Below, in pieces: positions 9,301 to 17,770 of a stretch of DNA of 64,000 bases. The position numbers and the translations under genes are program-made. Source of the stretch: Helcococcus ovis (GTDB lineage: Bacteria > Bacillota > Clostridia > Tissierellales > Peptoniphilaceae); the NCBI RefSeq assembly GCF_004524775.2, contig NZ_CP119081.1, positions 868,001 through 932,000 of the forward strand, written 5' to 3'. The notes beneath the pieces are model-generated. The model made no database searches. It was not told where the DNA came from and saw nothing but the letters and a program-made list of their open reading frames with translations. The first letter of the stretch is position 1, and each line of letters begins with the position of its first letter.

Positions 9301-10528
9301 TTATTTTTACTGCACCAAACTCTATAATTTTGTCTGTAAAATTCGACAATCCTGTTGTTTCCAAGTCAAATACAACATAGTCTTTGTTATCAAGAGGTAA
9401 ATTATAATAATTTCTAAGTATTGTCATCTCTGAATCAATAAAATTAGTTTGCAATCCTAGGTTAAGCTTAATACCATTAGATTTTGCTACTTTATAAATT
9501 TCAGGATATGCCTGCACATTAAATAAATCAGATACACCTACATTTTCATGCCCCCAAGTCTTTAATGTTTTAAATAGAGATGAAATATCGACTACAGATT
9601 CTGAATTCGTATATTTGGTATGAATATTAAACTCTATCCTTTTTTCTTTTGATAAATCTTGTCTAACAGGTAAAATTGTTTGTTCAATACTTGTAACATT
9701 TAATATAGATGATTTTTCCCACTCATCAAATGCATAAATTCCCGACAAAATTACATCCATACCATTTTTAAAATTAGCTAAAAAGTCCTCAATTTTATCA
9801 CTTCTTACAAATATTTTACATGAAATTGCATAATAGCCATTATCTAAGGAAAACTTAATAAAACAACCGGATTTAACAGTTCTACTTTCAAGATCGTATA
9901 CTTTTCCTTTAACTTTAACTTTGTTTGTATCATTAACTAAATCCTCTAGTTCGGTAAAATTAGCAGGTATACCTTTTGTAAAACCATAAGAAAACATTTC
10001 TCCATTTTCAGAAGCTTTTTTAACTACTTCTTTTTCCTGTTTCCTATCTTCTTTTTCTTTAGCTTTTTTTATCTGTAGTAATATTTCTTCTTCTCTTTTT
10101 TTTGCAATTTCTTCAATTACATCTTTATTATCAATGTTATTTTCTAAAAATTCTACTTCTATATCCAACTTTGAAACTTTATCCCTAAATCTTATAAAAA
10201 TATCTTTAGTTTCATAAAATTGCTTTTGATTAATATGTAATAAAAATATAGTAAATTTCGGATCATTATATTCATATCTCAATGAAGGAAAAACTTCTGA
10301 AAAATAGTCAAATATTTCTTTTAATGTAAATAATGATATTTCAATGTTTACTTCATAATTTTCCAACACTTTATTAAAATATTTTTTTATATCATCAATA
10401 TTCACATCTTCCTTCGAAAGAAGCTTTATATTAAGTTCATTTTCAATTTTAAAAAACGAAACTTCATCTAAAAAAAGTTTCGTTTTATTGTTTTTATTAT
10501 ATTCTTCTAAAAATTCGATAAATTGCAT
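6329..10528 (-). CDS. polC: DNA polymerase III alpha subunit, PolC type
   Basis: PolC is the main replicative polymerase of low-GC Gram-positives, with a built-in proofreading exonuclease. The 1399 residues are normal for the family. The N-terminal OB region is followed by a PHP domain split by a DnaQ-like 3'-5' exonuclease, which begins with VVFDLETTGL near residue 383. A zinc-binding CENC...CPKC module lies around 870-900. The polymerase motifs GSRGSVGSSFA, PDIDLNFAS and RAGTLGTIAEKTAYG follow. A GAGGG element precedes the ATG. It lies 12 bases after rseP. In many Firmicutes proS and ispG lie between these genes; they do not here. Confidence 0.97.
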   Translation of the reverse strand: MQFIEFLEEYNKNNKTKLFLDEVSFFKIENELNIKLLSKEDVNIDDIKKYFNKVLENYEVNIEISLFTLKEIFDYFSEVFPSLRYEYNDPKFTIFLLHINQKQFYETKDIFIRFRDKVSKLDIEVEFLENNIDNKDVIEEIAKKREEEILLQIKKAKEKEDRKQEKEVVKKASENGEMFSYGFTKGIPANFTELEDLVNDTNKVKVKGKVYDLESRTVKSGCFIKFSLDNGYYAISCKIFVRSDKIEDFLANFKNGMDVILSGIYAFDEWEKSSILNVTSIEQTILPVRQDLSKEKRIEFNIHTKYTNSESVVDISSLFKTLKTWGHENVGVSDLFNVQAYPEIYKVAKSNGIKLNLGLQTNFIDSEMTILRNYYNLPLDNKDYVVFDLETTGLSNFTDKIIEFGAVKIRNGEIIEVFEEFVNPKEPLSEFTTELTGITNDMVVNADTIDIVLPKFLEFTKNTILVAHNAEFDVEFILAKTSEVGLEFKPVYADTMYISRALNPNLKNHKLDTLTKHYKVNLLNHHRASDDAKATAEVFIKMLKQLDELNIKFNQNINKMDITFDVAQHKEYQGLLYVQNKIGLKNLYIIVSKSNLEYYHRNPSIPLDILESLREGILIGTGNYKSRLFNLISLGYDDEILLNEAKFFNFISLIPLDFSDHLIKRGYIRNEDHLKNINKKLIEIAEIINIPAIAMGDVYYIDKKDYPFRNVLKNYPRKRSQENSGAFYLKNTQEMLNEFSYLGVEKAYEVVVTNSYKLNNMIENISPIADGTFPPNVEKAVERLQTESFEKARAIYGQTLPQLVENRLNRELNSIIGNGYASLYVIAQELVRESNRQGYLVGSRGSVGSSFAATMADITEVNPLPAHYICENCKHVEFNEDERYSCGVDLPDKICPKCSSKMIKEGFDIPFEVFLGFEGDKEPDIDLNFASVYQSKIHKYTEKFFGPGKVFRAGTLGTIAEKTAYGMARKYKEYYPDDEKIQLDNANINRVKRYITGVKRTTGQHAGGLIIVPDNKDIEDFTPVQYPADKKETGIITTHFDYHAIDKNLLKLDLLGHNAPTIIRLLSDKSGVNAVKVPLDDKDTMSIFSSTDKLNIKHEYTNIKDGSLGIPEFGTNFVRGMLADTKPTTFEELIRISGLSHGTDVWLGNAQELIRQGICNLKSAICTRDDIMNYLIEKGLDKKLAFDIMEKVRKGKGVSDDQIKEMKKCSVPDWYIDSCQKIQYMFPKAHAVAYVMMSFRIAYFKVHHPAYFYAVYFTNAISDFKYTHISRGLDYMTSFINTLKSQDNVDINNEFYCYELAEEMYARDIKMEKVDLYKSHPLEFEVIDDNTILAPLMAMENISESMAIRIAEARKSGEFISKEDFINRTKINKTAVETLENAGVFDGMQDTNQIDFFNM

Positions 10529-10540
10529 TATTACATCCCT

Positions 10541-11542
10541 CTAAAATAGTGAAATTACATCTTTAATTGTAACTAATAAAATTAGTCCAAGTAAAAATAT
10601 AAATCCAACGATTGTAATTCTTTCTTCAAATTTTCTATTTATTGGTTTACCAATAATCATTTCACAAATTATAAATAATAATTTAGAGCCATCAAGTGCG
10701 GGTATAGGTAATAAATTAAAGAATCCTAAATTGATAGAAATTACTGCAGCAAATATTAGAAATGATTCAAAACCATTATTAACAACTGTGCCTACTTGCT
10801 TTATAACACCTACAGGTCCTGATAATTGATTCAATCCTAAAGCACCTGATACTAAACCTCTTAAACCATTCCAAATCTCGCCCATAGTATAGAAGGTCAT
10901 ATAAAATGAATATTTTAAATTACTTAAAATACCTCCTTCTAATACTGGTAAAATACCTATAGATTTTTGTCCATTTTTATCTACTGTATTTAATTCGATA
11001 GAAAGTTGTTTATTATCTCTTAAAATTAAAATATTTGCTTTTTGTTTAGAATTTCTTAATTCAGAAACTATTTCCGGAAAAATATTAATATTATTTCCAT
11101 TTATCTTTAGAATTTTATCTCCGGGTTTAATTTCAGCCATTTGTGCTGGAGAATTATCTAAAACTTTATTTACAATTGTTGAGGGAGTCCCCTTAAATGC
11201 GTTAATACCAAAAAATACAATCACTGCAAATAACAAGTTAATTCCCGGTCCTGCTAAAATTGTAATAAATTTTTTCCAAGGTTTAGAATTATTATAACTT
11301 CTTTCATCCTCGGAATCACTTTCTTCTCCTTCCATCATGACATAACCTCCAATTGGTAATGCTCTTAATGAATAAAGAGTTTCTTTTCCCTGTTTACTAT
11401 ATATGGATGGTCCCATACCTATTGAAAACTCGTTAACCTTAATACCGGACAATTTCGCACCTGTAAAATGTCCTCCTTCGTGTATTGTAATTAAAAATAA
11501 AAACATTAATAATCCAATAATAATATTTATTGCTGTACTCAT
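10541..11542 (-). CDS. rseP: Site-2 zinc metalloprotease RseP/RasP
   Basis: This is an intramembrane protease that cleaves anti-sigma factors and leftover signal peptides within the membrane. The 333 residues include the zinc-binding HEGGH motif at 21-25 in the first membrane segment, a PDZ domain at about 115-190 (GDKILKINGN), and the second metal site NLLPIPALDG near 275. Several C-terminal membrane helices follow. The start overlaps the cdsA stop by one base. The canonical neighbour dxr is missing between cdsA and this gene. Confidence 0.94.
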   Translation of the reverse strand: MSTAINIIIGLLMFLFLITIHEGGHFTGAKLSGIKVNEFSIGMGPSIYSKQGKETLYSLRALPIGGYVMMEGEESDSEDERSYNNSKPWKKFITILAGPGINLLFAVIVFFGINAFKGTPSTIVNKVLDNSPAQMAEIKPGDKILKINGNNINIFPEIVSELRNSKQKANILILRDNKQLSIELNTVDKNGQKSIGILPVLEGGILSNLKYSFYMTFYTMGEIWNGLRGLVSGALGLNQLSGPVGVIKQVGTVVNNGFESFLIFAAVISINLGFFNLLPIPALDGSKLLFIICEMIIGKPINRKFEERITIVGFIFLLGLILLVTIKDVISLF

Positions 11543-12324
11543 TATAACCTCAAATTAATAATCATTACGTATACTAAAGGCGCAACAAAGAGTAATGAAT
11601 CAAATCTATCCATTATACCTCCATGTCCGATTAATATACTTCCATAGTCCTTAATACCTGCTTTTCTTTTTATTAAAGATGCAAATAAATCTCCAATTTG
11701 TGAGAAAATTGAAAATATTATAGCGAATCCATATAAAAATAAATCTTGATTTAAATTAAATATATTTATAAAAATATAAGTAAAGACTATACCACCTAAA
11801 ATTCCACCAAAAGCTCCTTCAACTGTCTTTTTAGGAGAAAGTCTTTCTATCAACTTATGTTTACCAAATAATATACCTATAGCATATGCAAATGTATCTG
11901 TAAACGATGGTAATGCATAAGCATATAAAATCCATTTACTATCTCTTAAATTTAATAAAAGAATATAGGGTGCCGTTATATACAAAATTATAAAAATATT
12001 TCCTAATATATCATTAATTTTACATTCTTTTTTTAAAATAATAAATGAAAATATAATTACAATCATTAAAATATATAAGCTAAATGTAATCTTTATATCA
12101 TAAAATAAAGTTGATAAAATAAGAATGCTGTTAAGTATATATAATAGTTTATCTTCGATAACATAGTTTATCTTTTTCAAAGCTTTTGATAATTCAAAAA
12201 TAGCTATATTTGATAAAATAAGCAATCCACATGTGAGAATAGGATTATTAAAATAAATCATTGCTAATATAATAAATATTAAAATTATACCTGTAATCAC
12301 ACGTTTTAATAAATTACTTTTCAT
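11542..12324 (-). CDS. cdsA: Phosphatidate cytidylyltransferase
   Basis: CdsA makes CDP-diacylglycerol, the precursor of acidic phospholipids, in the membrane. The 260-residue protein is almost entirely hydrophobic (about eight segments) and keeps PKKTVEGAFGG near residue 165 and the C-terminal signature KRKAGIKDYG...GHGGIMDRFDS. In the signature, the residue before GHGG is usually Pro (PGHGG) but is Ile here. It overlaps uppS by 11 bases and abuts rseP. Confidence 0.93.
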   Translation of the reverse strand: MKSNLLKRVITGIILIFIILAMIYFNNPILTCGLLILSNIAIFELSKALKKINYVIEDKLLYILNSILILSTLFYDIKITFSLYILMIVIIFSFIILKKECKINDILGNIFIILYITAPYILLLNLRDSKWILYAYALPSFTDTFAYAIGILFGKHKLIERLSPKKTVEGAFGGILGGIVFTYIFINIFNLNQDLFLYGFAIIFSIFSQIGDLFASLIKRKAGIKDYGSILIGHGGIMDRFDSLLFVAPLVYVMIINLRL

Positions 12325-13054
12325 TTAATCCACCAAACCTTCTATTTCTATTTATAAAATTAATAATAGAATCTTTGAATTCTTTTTCTCCATAATCCGG
12401 CCAAAATATTTTTGGAAAATCAAATTCAGAATATGCAAGTTGATATAACATAAAATTAGATAAACGCTTCTCTCCACCGGTTCGTATAAGTAAATCCGGA
12501 TCAGGTATATCTGATGTATATAAATATTTTGATAAAGTTAAATCATCAATATAATCTTCTTTTATCTTTCCCAATCTTACATCATTACATATTTTTTTTA
12601 TTCCCATAGATATTTCATTTCTAGAACCATAGTTTAGACCAATATTTACTGTTAAACCAGTATTATCCTTAGTTTTATTAATAGCATATTCAACAGCCTT
12701 TTTACTTGTGAAAGGCAGCTTACTTATATCCCCCATTAATGTTAATCTTACATTATTTTCAATTAACCTATTTAATTCATTTTTTATAAATGTATTTAAT
12801 ATTGAGAATAAAGTCGACACCTCTATTTGGGGTCTCTTCCAATTTTCAGTAGAAAAAGCGTACAAACTTAAATATTTAATTTCTAATTTTTGTGCAACTT
12901 CGATAATTTCAACAACTTTTTGCATTCCTGCACTATGTCCTTTACTTCTATCTAAGCCTCTTTCTTGTGCCCATCTCCCATTACCATCCATTATGATTGC
13001 AATGTGATTTAATGAACTATTTTTTATTAATTCAATTAAATTTTTATCATTCAT
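12314..13054 (-). CDS. uppS: Undecaprenyl diphosphate synthase
   Basis: UppS extends farnesyl diphosphate with eight isoprene units to make the lipid carrier for peptidoglycan and other wall polymers. The 246 residues contain HIAIIMDGNGRWAQ, with catalytic Asp23, then LYAFSTENWKRP near 73 and the C-terminal DLLIRTGGE motif near 193. The order frr-uppS-cdsA is conserved in bacteria. The stop lies inside the start of cdsA, so translation is coupled. Confidence 0.96.
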   Translation of the reverse strand: MNDKNLIELIKNSSLNHIAIIMDGNGRWAQERGLDRSKGHSAGMQKVVEIIEVAQKLEIKYLSLYAFSTENWKRPQIEVSTLFSILNTFIKNELNRLIENNVRLTLMGDISKLPFTSKKAVEYAINKTKDNTGLTVNIGLNYGSRNEISMGIKKICNDVRLGKIKEDYIDDLTLSKYLYTSDIPDPDLLIRTGGEKRLSNFMLYQLAYSEFDFPKIFWPDYGEKEFKDSIINFINRNRRFGGLNEK

Positions 13055-13073
13055 ACGCTCCCTACCTATTAAA

Positions 13074-13631
13074 TTATATTGTTAATAATTCTTTTTCTTT
13101 TTCTTTTGTAACTTCATCTATTTTCTTTACAAATTCATCAACTAAATCTTGAACTTCTTTTTCTAAAACTTTCTTATCATCTTCTGAGATTTCTTTATCT
13201 TTTTCAGCTTTCTTAATGCTATCAATCATATCACGTCTATAATTTCTTATACCTACTTTAGATTGTTCACCTTTAGCCTTAACCTCTTTTACAAGATCTT
13301 TACGAGTTGATTCATTTAATTCCGGGAAAGGTAACCTTATAACTTTACCATCATTTGAAGGTGTGATTCCCAATTCAGATGCTAAAATAGATCTTTCAAT
13401 ATTTTTTAATTGAGATACATCCCATGGCTGTATAACTAATAATCTTGCTTCAGGCACTGTAATAGTAGCAGCATTTTTTATAGGTGTCTGTGTTCCATAA
13501 TAATCAAAATGAATATTTTCTACTAATGATGGGTTTGCTCTACCGGCTCTTATAGAATTTAGATTATCCTTATATCCTTTTAAATGTTGTTCAAAATGTT
13601 TTCTTCCATCTTTGATTAAATTATTTATCAT
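13074..13631 (-). CDS. frr: Ribosome recycling factor
   Basis: RRF splits post-termination ribosomes together with EF-G. The 185-residue protein has the usual elements [11 protein letters not shown] near 31 and [17 protein letters not shown] near 115. I chose the ATG at 13631 (MINNLIKDG) rather than the longer frame starting eight codons earlier. GGAGGAG lies five bases ahead of it, inside the last codons of pyrH, and 185 residues is the family length. Its first 11 bases overlap pyrH. Confidence 0.96.
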   Translation of the reverse strand: MINNLIKDGRKHFEQHLKGYKDNLNSIRAGRANPSLVENIHFDYYGTQTPIKNAATITVPEARLLVIQPWDVSQLKNIERSILASELGITPSNDGKVIRLPFPELNESTRKDLVKEVKAKGEQSKVGIRNYRRDMIDSIKKAEKDKEISEDDKKVLEKEVQDLVDEFVKKIDEVTKEKEKELLTI

Positions 13632-14340
13632 TGTCTCCTCCAACAATAGTGCCAATTTTTTCGCCTTTTACAATTTTAACTAAATTTTCAGGATTATCAA
13701 TACCAAAAACAACTAAAGGCATGTTATTATCCCTACATAATGATGTAGCTGAAGCATCCATAACACCTAAATTTTTAGTTAAAATTTCTTTATATGATAA
13801 TTCATTATATCTTACTGCATCATCAAATTTATTAGGATCTTTATCGTAAATTGCGTCAGTACCTGTCTTACCAATTAATATTGCATCAGCTCCTATTTCT
13901 AAAGCTCTTAATGCTGAAGTTGTATCCGTTGAAAAATATGGATGTCCCGTTCCGGCAGCAAATATAACTACCCTACCTTTTTCTAAATGTCTTATAGCTC
14001 TTCTTACAATAAATGGTTCTGCAACTTCATTCATTTGAATAGCTGTTTGAACTCTTGTTTCCAAATTTATCTTTTCTAAGGCAGCTTGTACTCTTAATGC
14101 ATTCATAACTGTACCCAACATACCTATGTTGTCTGATACAGTTCTGTCCATATCATCTTGATTTCTTCCTCTCCAGAAATTACCGCCACCAACAACAATA
14201 CCTATTTGTACATTTAAATCATGTACTTCTTTTATAGTTTTAGCAATATTGTTTATTGCATTATCATCCATTCCAAAACCCTTGCCTCCCGCAAGAGCTT
14301 CCCCACTTAATTTGATAAGAACTCTTTTGTTAATATACAT
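13621..14340 (-). CDS. pyrH: Uridylate kinase
   Basis: PyrH phosphorylates UMP to UDP and is the hexameric bacterial enzyme of the amino-acid-kinase fold. The 239 residues show [10 protein letters not shown] at 9-18, [11 protein letters not shown] near 48 and the [11 protein letters not shown] region near 166. GGAG precedes the ATG by eight bases. It lies between tsf and frr as in most bacteria. A strong hairpin between tsf and pyrH suggests partial termination, lowering pyrH relative to the ribosomal genes. Confidence 0.97.
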   Translation of the reverse strand: MYINKRVLIKLSGEALAGGKGFGMDDNAINNIAKTIKEVHDLNVQIGIVVGGGNFWRGRNQDDMDRTVSDNIGMLGTVMNALRVQAALEKINLETRVQTAIQMNEVAEPFIVRRAIRHLEKGRVVIFAAGTGHPYFSTDTTSALRALEIGADAILIGKTGTDAIYDKDPNKFDDAVRYNELSYKEILTKNLGVMDASATSLCRDNNMPLVVFGIDNPENLVKIVKGEKIGTIVGGDNDK

Positions 14341-14368
14341 ATTATATCTCCATAAATTTATATACAGT

Positions 14369-14395
14369 AAAAGAGAACAATTTATGTTCTCTTTT
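14369..14395 (-). terminator. Intrinsic terminator between tsf and pyrH
   Basis: An 11-bp stem AAAAGAGAACA/TGTTCTCTTTT with a 5-base loop follows tsf and ends in a short U-rich tail on the minus strand. Since pyrH has no obvious promoter of its own here, it probably terminates only part of the transcripts. Confidence 0.7.
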
Positions 14396-14411
14396 AGTAA
14401 TCGTGAATATA

Positions 14412-15482
14412 TTATTCGCCTCTCATTTGACTTGCAACTTCTTCAGCAAAGTTTTCTTCTTTCTTTTCGATACCTTCACCTACTTTAAATCTTGCATATT
14501 CAACAACTTCTAAAGAACCATTTAATTCTTTTGCTTTATCATTAATTGCTTCTTCTACAGTTTTATCTGCATCTAATACATATATTTGGCTATATAAAGC
14601 ATATTGAGCATCTATTTGTGTATTATCTTCAAAGAATTTTGAAATTTTACCGGGAACAATTCTATCTAAAATATGTTCCGGTTTACCTTCTGCCAATAAT
14701 TCTTGTCTAATTAATTCTGTTTCTTGAGCTAAAACGTCATCTGTAATTTGAGCTCTGGATCCATATTTAGGAATATGTCTTAATGGTTTTCCTAATCTTT
14801 CATTTTCTTCATTTTGAACTTCTAAAGCACCTTTTAATGCAGCAAGTTCTTTTTCAACAAACTCCGGAGATAATTCTTTATATGAAATATACTCTGGACT
14901 CATAGCTGAAATGTGCATTGTCACATTTTGTAATAATTGTTTAGCACCTTCTAATGTTTTTTCACTATCTGCTTTTGCTTTTAATACTACACCATTTGTA
15001 TTATTGAAGTGTACATATCCTACTATTTCTTCATTTTCTTTTGCCATTAATGTAGAAATTCTTCTTACAACAATATTTTCACCAATATTTGCAATTTGTG
15101 TACTCATGTAATCTTTGAAGTTTTGTCCTTCAAATATTGTTTCGTTTAATTCTTCTACTGTTTTAATATTGTTATCAAATACATGTTTAACAATTTTATC
15201 TGATAATGCAACAAAGTTTTCGTTTTTAGCAACAAAGTCTGTTTGTGTATTAATTTCAATTAAAGTACCTTTTTTGTTATCTTCTGAAACAAGTAATTTT
15301 ATAATTCCTTCTGCAGCAACTTTTCCTGCTTTTTTAACAGCTTTTGCTGCACCTTTTTCTCTTAGCAAATCAACAGCTTTGTCCATGTCTCCATTTGTTT
15401 CTTGTAAAGCTTGTTTGCAATCCATCATACCAGCACCAGTTAAATCTCTTAACTCTTTAACCATTTTTGCAGTAATTTCCAT
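14412..15482 (-). CDS. tsf: Elongation factor Ts, with an insertion
   Basis: EF-Ts is the nucleotide exchange factor of EF-Tu. The N-terminal UBA-like part is typical ([16 protein letters not shown] near 11-26), followed by the core motif [12 protein letters not shown] near 79-90. The protein has 356 residues, some 60 more than E. coli or B. subtilis EF-Ts. The extra sequence includes a charged segment at about 212-260, in the dimerisation region just before [11 protein letters not shown]. An ideal AGGAGG lies five bases before the ATG. It follows rpsB after a hairpin. Confidence 0.96.
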   Translation of the reverse strand: MEITAKMVKELRDLTGAGMMDCKQALQETNGDMDKAVDLLREKGAAKAVKKAGKVAAEGIIKLLVSEDNKKGTLIEINTQTDFVAKNENFVALSDKIVKHVFDNNIKTVEELNETIFEGQNFKDYMSTQIANIGENIVVRRISTLMAKENEEIVGYVHFNNTNGVVLKAKADSEKTLEGAKQLLQNVTMHISAMSPEYISYKELSPEFVEKELAALKGALEVQNEENERLGKPLRHIPKYGSRAQITDDVLAQETELIRQELLAEGKPEHILDRIVPGKISKFFEDNTQIDAQYALYSQIYVLDADKTVEEAINDKAKELNGSLEVVEYARFKVGEGIEKKEENFAEEVASQMRGE

Positions 15483-15512
15483 ATATCCTCCTAAATTTAT
15501 TTCTATATATTT

Positions 15513-15539
15513 ATAGGAAGTAGCGGTACTACTTCCTAT
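15513..15539 (-). terminator. Hairpin between rpsB and tsf
   Basis: An 11-bp stem ATAGGAAGTAG/CTACTTCCTAT with a 5-base loop lies in the 83-bp gap. The following minus-strand sequence is AT-rich but has no clean U-run. It may stabilise transcript ends or act as a weak terminator. Confidence 0.5.
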
Positions 15540-15565
15540 TAATTTTGCATATTTTATTATTTAAA

Positions 15566-16339
15566 TTATTCTGCAGAATCTTCTTGTATTTCTTCGACAA
15601 CTTCTTCTACTTCTGATTCTTCAGAAACAAAACTTTCTTCTGATGTATCATTTGATTCACCTTGTCTTCCTTCAATGATTGCATCTGCCATAGCTGCAGT
15701 TATTAATTTAACTGATCTAATAGCATCATCATTACCAGGAATTGGATAATCAACATCATCAGGATCACAGTTTGTGTCTATAATACCAACAATTGGAATC
15801 CCTAATTTTCTTGCTTCTTTTACAGCAATATTTTCATTTTTAGGATCTACAACAAACATTAAATCTGGTAGACCTGGCATATCTTTAATACCACCTAAGT
15901 ACTTATTTAATTTTTCTAATTCTCTTTCTAAATTTAATACTTCTTTCTTTGGTAATAAATCAAAAGTACCATCTTCTGACATTCTTTCAATTTCTTCTAA
16001 TCTTTTGATTGATTTTTTAATTGTATTGTGGTTTGTTAACATACCACCAAGCCATCTTTGTGATACGTAATATTGTCCTGCTCTTTTTGCTTCAAACTCT
16101 ATAGCGTCTTGAGCTTGTTTTTTTGTACCAACAAATAAAACATTTCCGCCTTCACTAGCAACTTCTCTTATTACATCATAAGCTTCATCAACCTTTTTTA
16201 CTGTTTTTTGTAAATCAATGATGTAAATTCCATTTCTTTCTGTAAATATAAATTTGCTCATTTTTGGATTCCATCTTCTTGTTTGGTGACCAAAATGAAC
16301 ACCAGCTTCTAATAAAGCTTTCATTGGTATAACTGACAT
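15566..16339 (-). CDS. rpsB: 30S ribosomal protein S2
   Basis: S2 is a primary component of the 30S head-body junction. The protein of 257 residues begins [19 protein letters not shown] and contains RRWNPKM and [11 protein letters not shown], followed by an acidic tail. I place the start at 16339, where AAGGAG stands six bases upstream and the residues match the family start. The frame is open 11 codons further ([11 protein letters not shown]), which looks like leader. It is the first gene of the rpsB-tsf-pyrH-frr run and has its own promoter. Confidence 0.96.
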   Translation of the reverse strand: MSVIPMKALLEAGVHFGHQTRRWNPKMSKFIFTERNGIYIIDLQKTVKKVDEAYDVIREVASEGGNVLFVGTKKQAQDAIEFEAKRAGQYYVSQRWLGGMLTNHNTIKKSIKRLEEIERMSEDGTFDLLPKKEVLNLERELEKLNKYLGGIKDMPGLPDLMFVVDPKNENIAVKEARKLGIPIVGIIDTNCDPDDVDYPIPGNDDAIRSVKLITAAMADAIIEGRQGESNDTSEESFVSEESEVEEVVEEIQEDSAE

Positions 16340-16438
16340 ATTTTTCTCCTTGTGTTTTTTATTTGCCTCCATTATCCTTCAATGTCCAACCTTACGGCAC
16401 ACAGACACAAACAAATAATGTGTTTATTTGACTTAAAA
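16340..16438 (-). promoter_or_regulatory. Untranslated leader of rpsB
   Basis: The transcript from the promoter at 16439-16467 would carry about 90 bases before the rpsB start. It holds repeated CACA/TGTG elements able to pair and a GC-richer segment (16383-16402). Autoregulation by S2 through such leaders is known in other bacteria; here it is only a possibility, as I recognise no named motif. Confidence 0.35.
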
Positions 16439-16467
16439 AGTATATCATATAATGTGTATTTTATCAA
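16439..16467 (-). promoter_or_regulatory. Promoter of rpsB operon
   Basis: Minus-strand TTGATA (16462-16467), a spacer of exactly 17 bases, then TATACT (16439-16444). This is a good sigma-A promoter about 100 bases ahead of rpsB. Confidence 0.75.
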
Positions 16468-16502
16468 GCTTTATATTATTTTATTATTATAATTTTTTTA
16501 TT

Positions 16503-16529
16503 AAAAAAGATGGATTTTAAAATCCATCT
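16503..16529 (-). terminator. Terminator after the DUF948 gene
   Basis: A perfect 11-bp inverted repeat AGATGGATTTT/AAAATCCATCT is followed on the minus strand by TTTTTTAAT. It ends the ytxH-DUF948 transcript just before the rpsB promoter region. Confidence 0.8.
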
Positions 16530-16535
16530 AAAAAA

Positions 16536-17000
16536 CTATTTTTTTATTTTACTAATAAGTTTAATTATCCCTTTAAATAAGGAAACATAGTCCGTTGCAT
16601 TAGTGAAAGTATTTGTAAATCTACTTGCTGTATCTGCCGCAGCAATCCCAACAACTTCAACTGTATCTGATAAATTTGTAGTTATGTTTGATACATTATT
16701 TGTTACTTTACTTACATCAGCAAGCGTTGAAGTAATACTTGGTTTTATGTCATTTACAATTTCATCTGTATTAACTAAAATGCTATTAATATTAGTTATA
16801 ACATCCGGTAAATTTTTTAATGTACCATCTAAGCTTTCTTTATTGTCTTCTAATGTTTTATTGATATTACCAAGTAAATTAGCTAAGGATATAAATACTT
16901 TTGCTAAGAATATTAAACAAACTATTGCTGTAATAATAAGAACAAAAATCAATACATCATATAATGTGAAAGATATATTGATAGCGTTATTTGCTAACAT
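16536..17000 (-). CDS. DUF948-like membrane-anchored protein
   Basis: The 154-residue protein has one N-terminal membrane segment (about 15-40) and then a long amphipathic region rich in Asn, Thr, Ser and Val, spaced like a coiled coil (about 45-120). This is the build of DUF948/YtxG-type stress or envelope proteins, which often pair with YtxH as here. No catalytic motif is visible. It lies 12 bases after the YtxH gene and shares its terminator. Function unknown. Confidence 0.7.
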   Translation of the reverse strand: MLANNAINISFTLYDVLIFVLIITAIVCLIFLAKVFISLANLLGNINKTLEDNKESLDGTLKNLPDVITNINSILVNTDEIVNDIKPSITSTLADVSKVTNNVSNITTNLSDTVEVVGIAAADTASRFTNTFTNATDYVSLFKGIIKLISKIKK

Positions 17001-17012
17001 ATTTCCTCCCTA

Positions 17013-17501
17013 TTATTTTTCTTTTTTTGCTTTTTCTTCTACTTCTTTTGCTTTTTCTTTTGTTTTCTTTGCAGCTTCTTCTACTTTATCCGCTACATCT
17101 TTTTTTGCTTCTTTAGCTTTATTTTTACCTTCTTCAACTTTATCTTTTACGGATTTTTTTACATCTTCAAATTGTTCTTCTACATCATCAGAAAAACTTC
17201 TCAAATCTGTTAATTTTTCTTCACCAAATTTATTTACTTTATCAACAACTTTATTATAAGTATTAGAAATTTCTTTACCTAATTCTTGAGATTTATCTTT
17301 GATAGTTTGACCTGCATCTTGTGCTGCATTTTTAATATCTTTTCTAGTTTCTTTACCTGATTTAGGAGCGAATAATATTCCTGCTGCTGAACCCAATAAA
17401 GTTCCTACTGCTAAACCTAATCCCACCTTACCAGCAGTCTCTCTTTTCTTTTGTCTTTCTAGCTCTCTTTGTTTTGCTAAAAAATAATCTTTTATTGACA
17501 T
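17013..17501 (-). CDS. YtxH domain protein
   Basis: The 162 residues begin with a short charged stretch, then a glycine-rich membrane segment ending in GILFAPKSGKETR (about 25-53), which is the hallmark of the YtxH family. The rest is a very Lys/Glu/Ala-rich helix. Such proteins are linked to general stress in Bacillus but have no proven activity. GGGAGG lies seven bases before the ATG. It sits just downstream of the structured RNA at 17526-17688 and upstream of the DUF948 gene. Confidence 0.85.
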   Translation of the reverse strand: MSIKDYFLAKQRELERQKKRETAGKVGLGLAVGTLLGSAAGILFAPKSGKETRKDIKNAAQDAGQTIKDKSQELGKEISNTYNKVVDKVNKFGEEKLTDLRSFSDDVEEQFEDVKKSVKDKVEEGKNKAKEAKKDVADKVEEAAKKTKEKAKEVEEKAKKEK

Positions 17502-17525
17502 AAATTTCCTCCCTTTGTTCTAGTA

Positions 17526-17688
17526 ATAAAAAATATATCCACAGGTGACGAATAATTATACCTTCAATATGTGAAGGTGGGCTACCTGTCACCAATTTTT
17601 GTAGTCCATTTAAGGCATTACATCAATTTATGAACTCCGGATGCCCTTATAGTTAGTGTAGGTTAATTATAAAATCAACTGTGGATAC
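17526..17688 (-). ncRNA. ssrS: Structured non-coding RNA, 6S-RNA-like
   Basis: The minus strand between nadK and ytxH encodes about 163 bases that fold as a closed unit. The ends pair over nine bases (TATCCACAG with CTGTGGATA). Inside, ATAATTAACC can pair with GGTATAATTAT, leaving a large central loop. It starts about seven bases after a TATAAT and ends at a six-base U-run (17528-17533), so it has its own promoter and terminator. Size, a long closing stem with a central bubble, and a GCCTTAAA stretch resemble 6S RNA, the regulator of housekeeping RNA polymerase. The identity is inference; SRP RNA and tmRNA signatures are absent. A riboswitch for nadK on the other strand is unlikely, as no plus-strand promoter lies ahead of it. 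Confidence 0.5.
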
Positions 17689-17692
17689 ATAT

Positions 17693-17721
17693 ATTATAAC
17701 AGAAAATATTGCTTTTGAAAA
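17693..17721 (-). promoter_or_regulatory. Promoter of the 6S-like RNA
   Basis: On the minus strand, TATAAT (17693-17698) is preceded after 17 bases by TTTTCA (17716-17721). It reads away from nadK and overlaps the nadK promoter region. It lies entirely inside the 395-bp duplicated target, at its very edge, so a second copy exists at 26006-26034. Confidence 0.6.
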
Positions 17722-17733
17722 GTAAACTATAAT
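17705..17733 (+). promoter_or_regulatory. Promoter region ahead of the broken nadK copy
   Basis: A perfect TATAAT at 17728-17733 lies about 37 bases before the nadK ATG. The -35 position holds only AATATT (17705-17710), so strength is uncertain. The same promoter, duplicated at 26018-26046, serves the complete gene. Confidence 0.5.
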
Positions 17734-17770
17734 ATGTTAATCTTTATATATAATATTCATGGAGGAAAAG

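Noticed and set aside
17526-17688. Riboswitch controlling nadK
   Set aside because: On the plus strand there is no promoter before it and nadK has its own -10 after it. On the minus strand both promoter and U-run terminator are in place.
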